56,521 nucleotides of DNA. It comes from a virus. Positions 34,601-43,810 of this stretch are shown here, piece by piece; positions within the stretch are counted from its first letter, which is position 1; each line of letters opens with the position of its first letter. The translations under genes were made by a program, and so were the position numbers. The notes beneath the pieces were generated by a model. That model did no database searches and was not told the DNA's origin. It was given only the letters and a program-made list of their open reading frames with translations. Location of the stretch: positions 1 through 56,521 of IMG/VR virus record IMGVR_UViG_3300000234_000003; one strand, written 5' to 3'.

Positions 34601-37600
34601 ATGGTAACTCTGGTTCCACAGCTTTTTCTGGCACACCTATACATCGTGTCAATGATGAGGTGGTTATAAGTATAGATGCATCCGATCCCATAGCCGAGGA
34701 GACTCTAGGGGTGATGAGTGGTGTCCACACAGATACATCATCGTTAGAAAAGAATGTCTCGGACATACGGGGGTTCTTGTTCAAGATGTATAAATTAACT
34801 GGTTTCTTTAAGGGTAAATCTAAGCCAGATGAAGACAACGAAGTCATTGGTGGAAAAACTAACTTAATTAATAGACTTTTTATCAAAACCCATAAACCAG
34901 CTGAACTCAAGCTTAACAAGCATGGTCTCCCTGTAAAAGATAACAACATAGAAGACACCTCACTGATAGGACATTTAATCGGTAAAGAAAATTACGAATT
35001 AGTTAGTATAAAATTTGGTAAATTGAAAGACCAAATTAAAACATTTCTGAGCGTTGAAACTGTAAAAGGGCTATTGGAGGGTAAAGAGACAAAAGATAAA
35101 GATGCTGGTGATGTCAAAGGTAAAGCCACCTCTACTATTGTGAAAGACATACTCAACAGTCCAGTATTTGCTGGTGTAGTGGCCGCGTTGATGACCAAGA
35201 GAGTTCTAGGCGATAAGAGTACACTTGACCCCTTGAATTCTAAACAAAAGAGACGAGCTGATACAATAGAGGCTGTGAGTTTAAGTAAAAATGGGTGGGT
35301 AAGTCATCACCTTTCAAGTCTAAAAGATAAGAAGACTCTATTAGAAGACCGTATAAATAAAGAGGAAGCTAAAAAGTTCCCGAACGAAGCTACCATTACT
35401 TCTAGTAGAATGGAATTAGAAGAGATAGAAGACAATATAGCTATCGAGAATAAAAGGGTTCTAGGTATTAAAAAATCCAATAAGACCTCAACACTCCGTA
35501 ACATCTTTAAACAGAAGCGTGGGGTACGTACTGGTTTCACAGAAAAATATAAAGATGCCTATAGCGGTGAAATATCTTTAACTGATGAAGAACTCAAAGC
35601 CGAAAAGAAGAAAGCAGAGACCGAGTTAAAAAAAGCTCGTGAGTACTTTGCACTATATAGCGATAAAAATAAAATAAAACCTAAGATAGATAAGATAAAC
35701 AAGGTCATAGATGCGTATAAAATGGAGCTGAAAAGACCAGACCTAACAGCTGAAAAAAAAGAAGACGCTACGCTGAAAATAAAAGAACAAGAAGATAAGA
35801 AAAAAGACCTAACAGATATAAAAAAAGCATCTACGTTGGAAGACTATGGCATACTGCATGAGAAAATATTTAAGTCTGATATTAACAGTATGAAAAATAA
35901 ACTCAAGAAGATTAATGACGCCGAGGCTTTACAAAAAGAAGATAAAAAACTATCATTAGCTATAGAACTAGGAGATGAAGCTACGGTAGATGAAAAAATA
36001 CGTACAGTAAAAATAGGCATTAAAGGTTATGCGAGTAGAATAGTAAAAATTGATAAACTTACAGCTACCCATAGGAGAGAGCTAACCGCAACTAAAGGTG
36101 CTAAACGTAAAGAAGAGCTCAATGTAAAGATTAAAGGTCTTAACGCGCAACGTGTGGATTTGGTCAAATTAAAAGAAGCTAAAGATGAAGAACTAACGTT
36201 ACTAAACGACGTCAAGAGAGACTTAGTTCCTATATTAACTATGAGTAAAGTGAAAGAAGCTGAGAGTGAGTATATACAATCACACGGTAACACAATTAAA
36301 GATAAGACATTTATTGGTAGACAACTAGTGAAGTTTAATGTAAATAGACATAGAGAAGGAACCAGAAAGAAGTTAGAGAAAATCTATTTAGAAAATGAAA
36401 AAAAGAGACATGAGAAGAATCTAGAAATAAGCACGTTACAGGCAGAGATAAATACTGGAACACTCACTCCTGCGGCTACAGCTGCGGCCACTGCACGAAT
36501 AGCTAGATTGACGACTGAAGTGAGCGCTATACCTGATGTGTTTAACGAGATCGACAGCTCTACTACTAGACAACGCACTAGTGTATTTAGACGACTATTT
36601 CTGGGTGGTCAAAGTAGTAAAAAAGAGTTTGGAGACAGTTTTGGTAACACAGACGTCCTCGTTAAAACACATGAAGGAGTAGTAGATATTGAGCGATTAA
36701 GTGGGGATAGTCCTTTAAGAACCACTAACCACGCTATAACATCAGCTTTAACTAAGTGGCCAAGCGATAGAGATATACCTACCAACACGGCAGATATAAA
36801 TAAACAATTAATTGTTCTACGCGAAATAAAAGCAAATAGTGCATCAATGTTGGCTTCCCGTTCAACTGAGCTACGGTTACCTATCACTAATGGACATAGG
36901 AAACAGGTACTTAGGGAAGAAATAAAGTATATAAAAGATATTGATGGTCTTATAAGACGATATGAGGCAGGACTGGAGCGCACCACAAGGACAACCGAAA
37001 ATGTCGCGGCAAAACTTACTGGTGTCAATACAGCTACAACAGAACATGACGTAGATACCGCTTTAGCCCCAACGACCACTTCTATTGATAACTCGAATAC
37101 TTCTGCTGTAAGACTTAGCTGGAATAATATGCAAGACTTTTTTAAGAGAACACTACGGGGTATGGGCGAAAATCCACGAGTTGGCTTCAATCTACTGATG
37201 GGTGACTTCAGACGGACTAGGATTGTAGACGGTGAGAGAAAAAATTTCATTGAGCGGTTAGGTATAATGAGCTTGGGGTTATTAGGTAATATAGCCTCAC
37301 GTCTAAATAGAGGTAACGAGGAAGATGGCGATAATAAGAGTTTCTTATTAAAAGCTGGCAATATGATTAAAAACGCTATCAGTGGGTTAGGGGATATTTT
37401 AAAGGGAAGCGTGACAATGTTAGGGAGATTAATAACTGGTGGTATCGGGGCTATAGGTAGCTTGGGGCCTATTGGTACTCGTGTAGGACTAGCTGCAACT
37501 TTGGCACTACCTATTTTATATTATGGGCGTAGCATAGCAGAAGGCATAGGTGATGGAGTGAGTTGGGCGTGGAATGGAATAGTAGGAGACGACGAGGACG

Positions 37601-40600
37601 CACCCGTAACCACAGAACAAGCCCCAATGATTGTTCCATCTCAAGGACCCAATAGTGAGACTGAGGGACAAACAAGTCCAACTGTGTCTACGCCTTACAC
37701 ATATACGGCTAGAGTACAAGAAAATATGAATAAGCTGTTAACCTCCGATGAAGAGCCAGTAAAAAAACCAGAGTCTGTGAAAAAAGATAACCCTGCACCT
37801 ATAAACGTAGATGCTGTGAAACCTCAGCCCACAGTTTCGAAGGATGTGGTATCAGAGGCACCTATTAACAGTGAACACGCCACAAAAACTATTGTAACAC
37901 CTGCTATGACTACTGCTGAACGTTGGGCAAATATAAATGCTTTGCATGGTAAAATAGACACCACTACTGTGGATAAAACTGTTCCTGATGAGAATACTAC
38001 AGGTGATGATATCACAGCAAGAGCAATAAATATAGTCTCTGGTGTAGTTCCGTCTAAAACAGACACATTCGCAGCTGTAGACCAGGTCATAGACGTAAAG
38101 AAAATATTATTGGATATACAGGCGACTATGGAGGCTTTGCAGAGTAAAATAAACACCGCTATTATGGATAAAAATACCACCAATAGTGTGCCAGGTGCCA
38201 TAGGGCCTGTCGCCATAGATACGCAAAGTGCAGAAGATAGAACACATAGCCATGCCGACAATATCCTTAAGGCTGTGGAACTAAAACCAATAGGTGACCG
38301 CGACATATTTAGATTACTCTCAGCAGACACTGCATATAAAACACCCTGGCCAAATATGACTGATATATTTAAAAGTAAATCGGAAACTGCGTCACCACTA
38401 TTTGTGCAAAAAGAAGTGTCCCCAGTGAAAACAATTGACGACGATAATAATCGAACTATAGATCCTATAAGAACTATGGCTGAACCAATACCTTCAATAG
38501 ATAAGAGTTCCTCTATTAACGGATCAGTCGGAAATATAAATACTATACAAGAAGGAGCTAACCCATATATAGCGTATAATATAAGGGATAGTGTTATTAA
38601 TATACTGAATAAAGGTAAAGGTGTAAACCTTACCGCGTCTAATAATGATTCGGTCTTGATTGGGGCAGATGATGCCACAGATATGGATAAGAATGTGTTT
38701 GCAGATAGTAATGGAACTACTTCAGCCACTGGACAGACTATTAGTAGGTTACCATTTAAAAGTAAACCTGTCACCGCACCTATAGTTAAAAAAGAGGGTA
38801 TACTAGGACTGGTGGGCAAACATATGGATGACGCTTTTACTGCATCTGAGAATAATAACTTAATTAACGTAACTGAAGTACGTGAAGTACTTAAGCTATT
38901 GCCTATAGCTGTGAGTCCTAGTACCGATAGACGCATAGTGTCAGCAACGTTGATAAACACCGCTATATTATCTCGGGTCAGAAAGATTCACCCTAACATA
39001 AACTTAACAAGAATTAAGTTAAGAACTTTAGATAGCAACGTCCATTTTAACCTGAGAGAAGCTAATACACTAGGGAACATAACACCTATATTAGGGGAAC
39101 TATTTAAAACGACGATATTAGTGATATATTCCATAGGTACCGCTAATATTAAGAAGATGTTAAAAATGCGTGATACCACTAAACCAGGTGACATATTCGA
39201 AAAAGTAGCTAAGGTAATATTAATTGGGATGCTCTCCAGCTATTACTCCCAAACAGGAGACATCAACGATGAGGGTGTTCTTAAATTAGCAACAGCTGAA
39301 TACACTGGTGAGATATTAAAGATTGCCAGTGATTTATTTGGAAAGAAAGTAAAAGAAACGCAAAATATTGAGTCAGGTGTAGCGTATAGGGAACCTAATG
39401 TTAAGGTTGATGGAAATGGGACAAATAGAAGAGGTGATACTCCAAATGGGAGTGGCGGGTACCAGCATCCTAACCAAGAGGAGCCAATAAATGAGAGTGA
39501 GGACATATATGACGGTGCATTAGCTGCAGGCGGTATTCTTGGGCTTGGATTATATGCTGCTAGAAATATAATTAGACGACCAATACGTGGTGGTGGGATT
39601 AGGGGTAGGTTAATTGGTGCTGGTGTAGCAGCTGCGGGGTTAGCTGGTACGGCTGTAGCTGATGAACAACCAATGGGATACACACCTACAGAGTTTAAAC
39701 ATAAACCTAACACGCCAGCTGAGAACGATAGATCATATGGTGATATGTTGGTTGATGCGGTTGAATATGTTTATGATGGCGTAGTCGGCATCACTAGTTG
39801 GCTATACGATGCTGCGATGGATGTTTTAAACACTGGTATATCACACCTAGGTAGCGAGTTGAAGGCCGAAGAAGTGTTAGACTATATGGTTGGGACAATA
39901 ACTGGGTTATTCGCGGTTAAGAAATTTAAGGGCATTGTAAGGGCAGCTGGTGGTTGGTCTGTTATAGGTCAAGGCATAAAAGATACTATAAAGGGAAGTA
40001 GTGTGTTTATGAAAGGTTTAATGATATTAGGGGTGGGTGATGCTATAGTTAGAATATCGGAAGGTGACTTAATTGGAGGAGGTTTAGTGTTAGTAGGGGA
40101 GACTTTAATGTTAGTGCCAATACTACCTATTAAACTTTTGGGGGGTGGGTTAATCGGACTATCTATGGTACGGGATTATCTAAACGAGGGTAAAGACCTT
40201 AATAAACTAACGGAGAATTCCGACCCTAGGGGAATAGCTAAATTAGACCAAGAGTATACACCTAAATTGTCTGGTCTATCTGGTATGATGGAAAAGACAG
40301 CGGTGGATGCAATGACGTTTATAGCCAGCGCTTATAACACCATATCTCCAAAAACTGAAAGTCCCAAAGTGGGTGTAGAGTCTGAAGATAGGTTTAAAGC
40401 ACCTCTTATTCCTCACACACGTAGCGACACGCCTGTAACGTTAGACACCAACGCACTTGGAGCGTTATCTCACAAGTTTGAGGCTAAAGATACAGGAACA
40501 GTGTCGACTGGTAGAGATAGAGGCAATATATCGTATGGTTCATGGCAGATAACATCGGCTAAGAATAAGCACGGACGAAGTAACATAGAAGACTTCTTAA

Positions 40601-41580
40601 GTACATCTAAGTATGGTAAAGAATTTGACGGGTTAAAGATTAACTCTAGTGAGTTTATAGCTAAGTGGAAAGAGATAGCTAAACGTGAACCAGAAGCTTT
40701 TAGAGCTGATCAACACGCGTGGATTAAGAGAACGCTCTATACCCCGTTACTTAATAAGGTAAAAAAGCAGTACGGAATAGATCTAAACAGTGAGAACAGA
40801 GCTATACAAGAAGCTCTGTGGTCAGCCTCTGTACAGCACGGTGGGGCGTTCCTAATATTCAAAGATACTATGAACGCTGGGGCAAACATAAAGGACGTTC
40901 CTGAGTTCTTGACAGCATTCTATGGCGCTAGAAACAAGTACGCGCAGAAGGCTGGCACTGATGACGCTGTTAGATATAAGAAGGAACTAGCTGCCGCCAT
41001 TTCAATATATAAGGATGGTGGGGCGCGACAACCTATAGAGCAGGTAAAAACATCAGAGCAGGCAGAAACACTAGGCCAGGCAGAAGCATCAGATCAGGCA
41101 AAAACATTAAAGTCTGGAGGCATGTCAGTTATTAGAAATACTGAAAATAACGAAACTGGTCTTGCTGGTATCGGCGGCACCACAGGAGCGTCAACTCCGT
41201 CGTCATCAATTGTTAACAGTAACATACAGGTAGTAGATGATGTTGCACCAACATATGGTAGGGGTGTTAGTAAAACTACCACCACATCCAGCGTGGGTAC
41301 AGTAAATAACCCTATAACCCCAACTGATAAAAACGCCTCGAAGACTGTCGAACTGTTAGCAACAGCTACAGAACATCTAGGAAATATATCTAAAAAAGAA
41401 GATAGAGGAACCAATATAGAGAACGAATTAAAAAATATCTCTAGTATTATGGGTAAGCTTCTATCTGTAATGGAAAAACAGGTGACGTTACCGCAGGCGT
41501 ATACAGAAAAAAATAACTCCAAACAGCCTCATTACAGAGATGCAGCTGGGCGTGTCATAGATAACAACTCAAGAGTATAG
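31630..41580 (+). CDS. Giant tail protein: tape-measure-like with C-terminal peptidoglycan hydrolase domain
   Basis: Encodes 3316 residues from the ATG at 31630; AAAGGA lies six bases upstream, so the in-frame GTG at 31615 is less likely. Long stretches are helical: a Lys/Glu-rich coiled-coil region at about residues 1200-1720, then three hydrophobic Gly/Ala/Leu/Ile clusters near 1900-1960, 2635-2685 and 2800-2850 as in tape-measure proteins. A lysozyme-like domain follows at about 2935-3140: LSHKFEAKDTGTVSTGRD with a catalytic Glu candidate near 2950, SYGSWQIT, SVQHGGA and RYKKE; this matches the tail muramidase type of phiKZ gp181 and of VgrG-linked hydrolases. It should set tail length or fill the tube and open peptidoglycan at infection. 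A terminator hairpin begins at its stop. Confidence 0.75.
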   Translation: MDRDEFAEIDDLDIGFKSNIDEKSSRLHGDEDTPIRNIANEFIGGAIEEVTDNKVGTIKRAVDKVFTSFGGEEAAVTKDIYNHIVDEVSIAKNEIGAAAAPTLRHYSNKFGEETMGRRVIDSISEFFGVHDNDGSTSEEADPALELVNDLFKTTTNRSIPKSMNSVNKGTAINTAITSLAVDSIDKFHRQYTLTFYKKSLELQYRLLLLTGLQKDMLDRKLENITTALVAISTNTSLPEYAKLRTFTAIRANVRNKAIESITSSFFNISDTMEQFKNSIRLKFRNIINMFKSGISIERDSRELSSMGEELGISSYNLGGSTLVGEAIEGVSDHIGEKLSKTRGGKRIKDYIGNVASDPYGYLKDVHSESTGVKRFISGAAANIIRPTYAGFADRTHIDVDDAGTVALYTNRTDNAITDLIPSYLSSIDATVRSIYLSMTQDPDNLNMVRDVDSEISLNQRYYDYDSKRLKSGVEVKDDIERLFNVELEKRGAISQVDRLVKALNSTEGMKEREKITGKEAADISGELYDFIKDSNNIDAISGSNTYNQLDEFYGALSPKLAKKLKKRMRNYVGDVGDGGLGEKRNHIRSIIKMFTKSIPDPMDIIEDLVNKGNIRHLIDLGILKFDSDYGTYALDKEVYSDIIRRQLRTVDKYVDSGESAIDRHEKLNRDISAGEMHSFTDGSLTDTAIGRVINKTNVVKKSAVSEDTTQGVEETNTTGLKKKKNNPIKDFIKGSTANYADVTLPKNLSLSNMPFGLESITDVFRTTGVLALTIPDFFKKLKKTHSVIQKEIKRDKEVPEVKEKPFYSKFISKVKKYKKKVNKKINKYVDYIEDKKADADHAAGKLMDKYITPHVGLTRKIAKKVLNKKEVLTDKYREGRDYLGRAIYPKLLRGSRTVDDIYDKGSTIGGELYHKYYGLGDRHISPLVLRGKALTTDIVNKTKKDIQNTKGHIVDGISNVNRRIKNISIRGLTGGAGNYKKNLPIVSESGYGNSGSTAFSGTPIHRVNDEVVISIDASDPIAEETLGVMSGVHTDTSSLEKNVSDIRGFLFKMYKLTGFFKGKSKPDEDNEVIGGKTNLINRLFIKTHKPAELKLNKHGLPVKDNNIEDTSLIGHLIGKENYELVSIKFGKLKDQIKTFLSVETVKGLLEGKETKDKDAGDVKGKATSTIVKDILNSPVFAGVVAALMTKRVLGDKSTLDPLNSKQKRRADTIEAVSLSKNGWVSHHLSSLKDKKTLLEDRINKEEAKKFPNEATITSSRMELEEIEDNIAIENKRVLGIKKSNKTSTLRNIFKQKRGVRTGFTEKYKDAYSGEISLTDEELKAEKKKAETELKKAREYFALYSDKNKIKPKIDKINKVIDAYKMELKRPDLTAEKKEDATLKIKEQEDKKKDLTDIKKASTLEDYGILHEKIFKSDINSMKNKLKKINDAEALQKEDKKLSLAIELGDEATVDEKIRTVKIGIKGYASRIVKIDKLTATHRRELTATKGAKRKEELNVKIKGLNAQRVDLVKLKEAKDEELTLLNDVKRDLVPILTMSKVKEAESEYIQSHGNTIKDKTFIGRQLVKFNVNRHREGTRKKLEKIYLENEKKRHEKNLEISTLQAEINTGTLTPAATAAATARIARLTTEVSAIPDVFNEIDSSTTRQRTSVFRRLFLGGQSSKKEFGDSFGNTDVLVKTHEGVVDIERLSGDSPLRTTNHAITSALTKWPSDRDIPTNTADINKQLIVLREIKANSASMLASRSTELRLPITNGHRKQVLREEIKYIKDIDGLIRRYEAGLERTTRTTENVAAKLTGVNTATTEHDVDTALAPTTTSIDNSNTSAVRLSWNNMQDFFKRTLRGMGENPRVGFNLLMGDFRRTRIVDGERKNFIERLGIMSLGLLGNIASRLNRGNEEDGDNKSFLLKAGNMIKNAISGLGDILKGSVTMLGRLITGGIGAIGSLGPIGTRVGLAATLALPILYYGRSIAEGIGDGVSWAWNGIVGDDEDAPVTTEQAPMIVPSQGPNSETEGQTSPTVSTPYTYTARVQENMNKLLTSDEEPVKKPESVKKDNPAPINVDAVKPQPTVSKDVVSEAPINSEHATKTIVTPAMTTAERWANINALHGKIDTTTVDKTVPDENTTGDDITARAINIVSGVVPSKTDTFAAVDQVIDVKKILLDIQATMEALQSKINTAIMDKNTTNSVPGAIGPVAIDTQSAEDRTHSHADNILKAVELKPIGDRDIFRLLSADTAYKTPWPNMTDIFKSKSETASPLFVQKEVSPVKTIDDDNNRTIDPIRTMAEPIPSIDKSSSINGSVGNINTIQEGANPYIAYNIRDSVINILNKGKGVNLTASNNDSVLIGADDATDMDKNVFADSNGTTSATGQTISRLPFKSKPVTAPIVKKEGILGLVGKHMDDAFTASENNNLINVTEVREVLKLLPIAVSPSTDRRIVSATLINTAILSRVRKIHPNINLTRIKLRTLDSNVHFNLREANTLGNITPILGELFKTTILVIYSIGTANIKKMLKMRDTTKPGDIFEKVAKVILIGMLSSYYSQTGDINDEGVLKLATAEYTGEILKIASDLFGKKVKETQNIESGVAYREPNVKVDGNGTNRRGDTPNGSGGYQHPNQEEPINESEDIYDGALAAGGILGLGLYAARNIIRRPIRGGGIRGRLIGAGVAAAGLAGTAVADEQPMGYTPTEFKHKPNTPAENDRSYGDMLVDAVEYVYDGVVGITSWLYDAAMDVLNTGISHLGSELKAEEVLDYMVGTITGLFAVKKFKGIVRAAGGWSVIGQGIKDTIKGSSVFMKGLMILGVGDAIVRISEGDLIGGGLVLVGETLMLVPILPIKLLGGGLIGLSMVRDYLNEGKDLNKLTENSDPRGIAKLDQEYTPKLSGLSGMMEKTAVDAMTFIASAYNTISPKTESPKVGVESEDRFKAPLIPHTRSDTPVTLDTNALGALSHKFEAKDTGTVSTGRDRGNISYGSWQITSAKNKHGRSNIEDFLSTSKYGKEFDGLKINSSEFIAKWKEIAKREPEAFRADQHAWIKRTLYTPLLNKVKKQYGIDLNSENRAIQEALWSASVQHGGAFLIFKDTMNAGANIKDVPEFLTAFYGARNKYAQKAGTDDAVRYKKELAAAISIYKDGGARQPIEQVKTSEQAETLGQAEASDQAKTLKSGGMSVIRNTENNETGLAGIGGTTGASTPSSSIVNSNIQVVDDVAPTYGRGVSKTTTTSSVGTVNNPITPTDKNASKTVELLATATEHLGNISKKEDRGTNIENELKNISSIMGKLLSVMEKQVTLPQAYTEKNNSKQPHYRDAAGRVIDNNSRV
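41038..41109 (+). repeat. Four tandem copies of an 18-bp unit inside the giant tail gene
   Basis: Four degenerate copies (41038, 41056, 41074, 41092) of a unit like GAGCAGGCAGAAACATCA, coding for repeats of SEQAET type (EQVKTS, EQAETL, GQAEAS, DQAKTL) just after the lysozyme domain. A length-variable linker is likely. Confidence 0.85.
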
Positions 41581-41614
41581 ATACAATGACGGGTAACCGT
41601 CATTGTATCTTTTT
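41579..41614 (+). terminator. Terminator hairpin at end of giant tail gene
   Basis: A 14-bp perfect stem with a GTAA loop followed by TTTT on the plus strand; it begins within the stop codon and overlaps the last codons of the convergent gene, so it can end both transcripts. Confidence 0.7.
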
Positions 41615-42058
41615 CACTCCGCTGTGTTCCCAATAAAGGATTATTAACCCTACCACGTTTATGGGAATAGTATAATCCCGCTCATGTACCATATATTGGT
41701 CTGTACTCTCTTTTGAGAAAAGAGGTGTGGAGACGTAAGTCTTGTTTGCTCTTTTTTCATATATCATTTTTGGTTGTATCTGTAAACTATCGACAATGTG
41801 AGTCCAATTAACTTCTCTCATCATTAATCTACTATATAACTTTAACGAAAAATCAAATAGAATACTTTCCACATAGATGTCCCCCATCTTTTTATTACAT
41901 ATAGCTTTAATGGTATTTTTACCACTCTCTGTGTATATTGTGCTGAAATTTAAGACACATATTTTATCTAAAAATTTTGTAATTAATTCGGCGTTTACAT
42001 AAGAGGCTTTAACACCATATAAGCTCTCTTTAATGTTTATCTCAATCGTCCGCGTCAC
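41600..42058 (-). CDS. Unknown small protein
   Basis: Encodes 152 residues from a GTG with GAAGGAG upstream. The start lies inside the end of the preceding gene (17-base overlap). Short strand/helix mix, ending in a hydrophobic strand (IPINVVGLIILYWEHSGVKK). No known family. Convergent with the giant tail gene, last in a block of five unknown minus-strand genes that are likely structural. Confidence 0.65.
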   Translation of the reverse strand: MTRTIEINIKESLYGVKASYVNAELITKFLDKICVLNFSTIYTESGKNTIKAICNKKMGDIYVESILFDFSLKLYSRLMMREVNWTHIVDSLQIQPKMIYEKRANKTYVSTPLFSKESTDQYMVHERDYTIPINVVGLIILYWEHSGVKKIQ

Positions 42059-43790
42059 TATCTACTCCTTCTTCTGATAATTCTATAGATGATGTTTTCA
42101 TACCATCTATGTTTCTACGACCTTTTAAATCCTCATCTATCTGGTCAACACTTTCCACTAAATCGTCTGGACATAGTACGTTATTATACCTATCTATAGT
42201 CATAAATGGGTTTAATCTATTTAGAGGTGTTGGGCTATCTTTTGGTAGAAAGAACATACTGCCAGTTACAAAGTACATCCCTTGTAATAGTCTTATCTCT
42301 TCTCTGAATTTATTAAATTTAGACCTCTCTACTCCCTCACCATTTTCCTGTAACTCCATAGTGGACGTTATCTTAGGATAGATATTGTCTCCAGGTGAAT
42401 CCACTGGATATAGTGCTAACTTTGGACTTCTGCTACTATTTAAGCTCAGTATCCTATTTTGGGGCATTTTCTTTGCCATAATATATCCAACTTTGTCTGA
42501 CAGTAGATGTTTAGTCTTACCGACATTGTTAAGTTCAGATATAGTTCTATGTATATCTTCTATTATATCGTATAACACATAATATAGTACATCTATGTAT
42601 TTACTATATGATTGTGCTCCATAAGACTTATCATCATATCTTTTACTCTTATTAGTGAGAGTATTATAATCTCTGAAAATAGTTGCCATTAGACTAAAAA
42701 AGCTATCTACACCAGGAAACATAGTGTGTAGTCTCTCTAATACTAATGAGTCCACATATGAGTCTAGATTATTAAAGTGTTCCACTACACTACTGAAACC
42801 TTTATCTATACTGTATGTGTCGTTAAAAATAAACCTAGACAGTATAACCATCCATAAGTTCTTTTCTTTTTCTAACTCTATAGTGCCACTACAAAGTGTA
42901 ACTATGTCACTAGCCTTTCTTGGCAATATATCCAATATATATAATAGAGAGGATACAACAGATTCTGCGGCATACACATCATCTTGCTTGATGTTTTTAT
43001 TAACCATTATAGATACATCGTGAGTCACATACTTCACTTCCAGTAACCCTTTAGGTTTTACTCCAGTGGACTTATATATGTCGTGAGTCTCTTTAAAGGA
43101 CATGATAGTGAATATATCCTGAGTAACTATGATATCACTTATGTTTAAAACTCGTAAAGTTTCGTAGTACCCATACTTTGCCAGTAAATACAAAAGCAGT
43201 GGGATTATGATTTTACCTATTTGGGGGGACGTCACTTTTATCTTATATAGATTTTCATAATATAGCACACTAGTTATTAGTCTACTGTTGTTCTTTAGTA
43301 CTATCTTTTGTGACGCATAGACGAATACTTTATCCCTGAAGAACCTAGAGAACACGTAGTTAGGTCTAATGGTAACTATGTTATCAGTCAACACAGGGAC
43401 TATCTTGTATTCTATGTCGGTTATCTTGAATATACCACCATCTGTGGCGAAAGGTATTAATATGTACCTATGTGGAATGGGTTGCCCATGCAGCCTAAAT
43501 ATTAACTGATACTTTATAACACTTGTTTGGGCTATTTCGTACGTCCTTCTTTTATTATTGTCCTGTTGCTTACTATAGACGCCTAATATTGAGTCTATCT
43601 CTTCTTTAGGAGTTAGACGCCTATAGCCGTCATAGGTTAGACCTATGGTGTTATTTTTGACAGCAGAGACTATAACTTTATCAATCATATTTATAGCTTT
43701 GGTTAGCTCTTTTTTAGCAAAACCACTTGTAAGGTCTGTGTTAAACTTATAGCTATACTTTTCTAAAGTTTCCACCATTATATTATCCAC
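42042..43790 (-). CDS. Unknown large protein
   Basis: Encodes 582 residues from a GTG; AAAGGA lies six bases upstream. The N-terminal half has a distinctive strand-rich part, IPHRYILIPFATDGGIFKITDIEYKI within residues ~105-140, then FFRDKVFVYASQKIVLKN; the centre is helical; the last 90 residues are acidic and probably disordered. The first half faintly recalls beta-subunit lobe sequences, but no catalytic or conserved polymerase motif follows, so I do not call it a polymerase subunit. Size would suit an accessory transcription protein or a virion protein. Confidence 0.7.
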   Translation of the reverse strand: MDNIMVETLEKYSYKFNTDLTSGFAKKELTKAINMIDKVIVSAVKNNTIGLTYDGYRRLTPKEEIDSILGVYSKQQDNNKRRTYEIAQTSVIKYQLIFRLHGQPIPHRYILIPFATDGGIFKITDIEYKIVPVLTDNIVTIRPNYVFSRFFRDKVFVYASQKIVLKNNSRLITSVLYYENLYKIKVTSPQIGKIIIPLLLYLLAKYGYYETLRVLNISDIIVTQDIFTIMSFKETHDIYKSTGVKPKGLLEVKYVTHDVSIMVNKNIKQDDVYAAESVVSSLLYILDILPRKASDIVTLCSGTIELEKEKNLWMVILSRFIFNDTYSIDKGFSSVVEHFNNLDSYVDSLVLERLHTMFPGVDSFFSLMATIFRDYNTLTNKSKRYDDKSYGAQSYSKYIDVLYYVLYDIIEDIHRTISELNNVGKTKHLLSDKVGYIMAKKMPQNRILSLNSSRSPKLALYPVDSPGDNIYPKITSTMELQENGEGVERSKFNKFREEIRLLQGMYFVTGSMFFLPKDSPTPLNRLNPFMTIDRYNNVLCPDDLVESVDQIDEDLKGRRNIDGMKTSSIELSEEGVDSDADD

Positions 43791-43810
43791 TTTAAATCCT
43801 TTTTATGTTA

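Noticed and set aside
35500-36800. Large antisense reading frames inside the giant tail gene (for example 36609-37361 and 37824-38960, minus)
   Set aside because: They mirror the codon bias of the plus-strand gene, have no ribosome binding sites, and their hydrophobic Ser/Leu/Val composition is typical of antisense shadows.
41038-41109. CRISPR-like array
   Set aside because: The repeats are 18 bp, directly abutting, in-frame and coding, without spacers.
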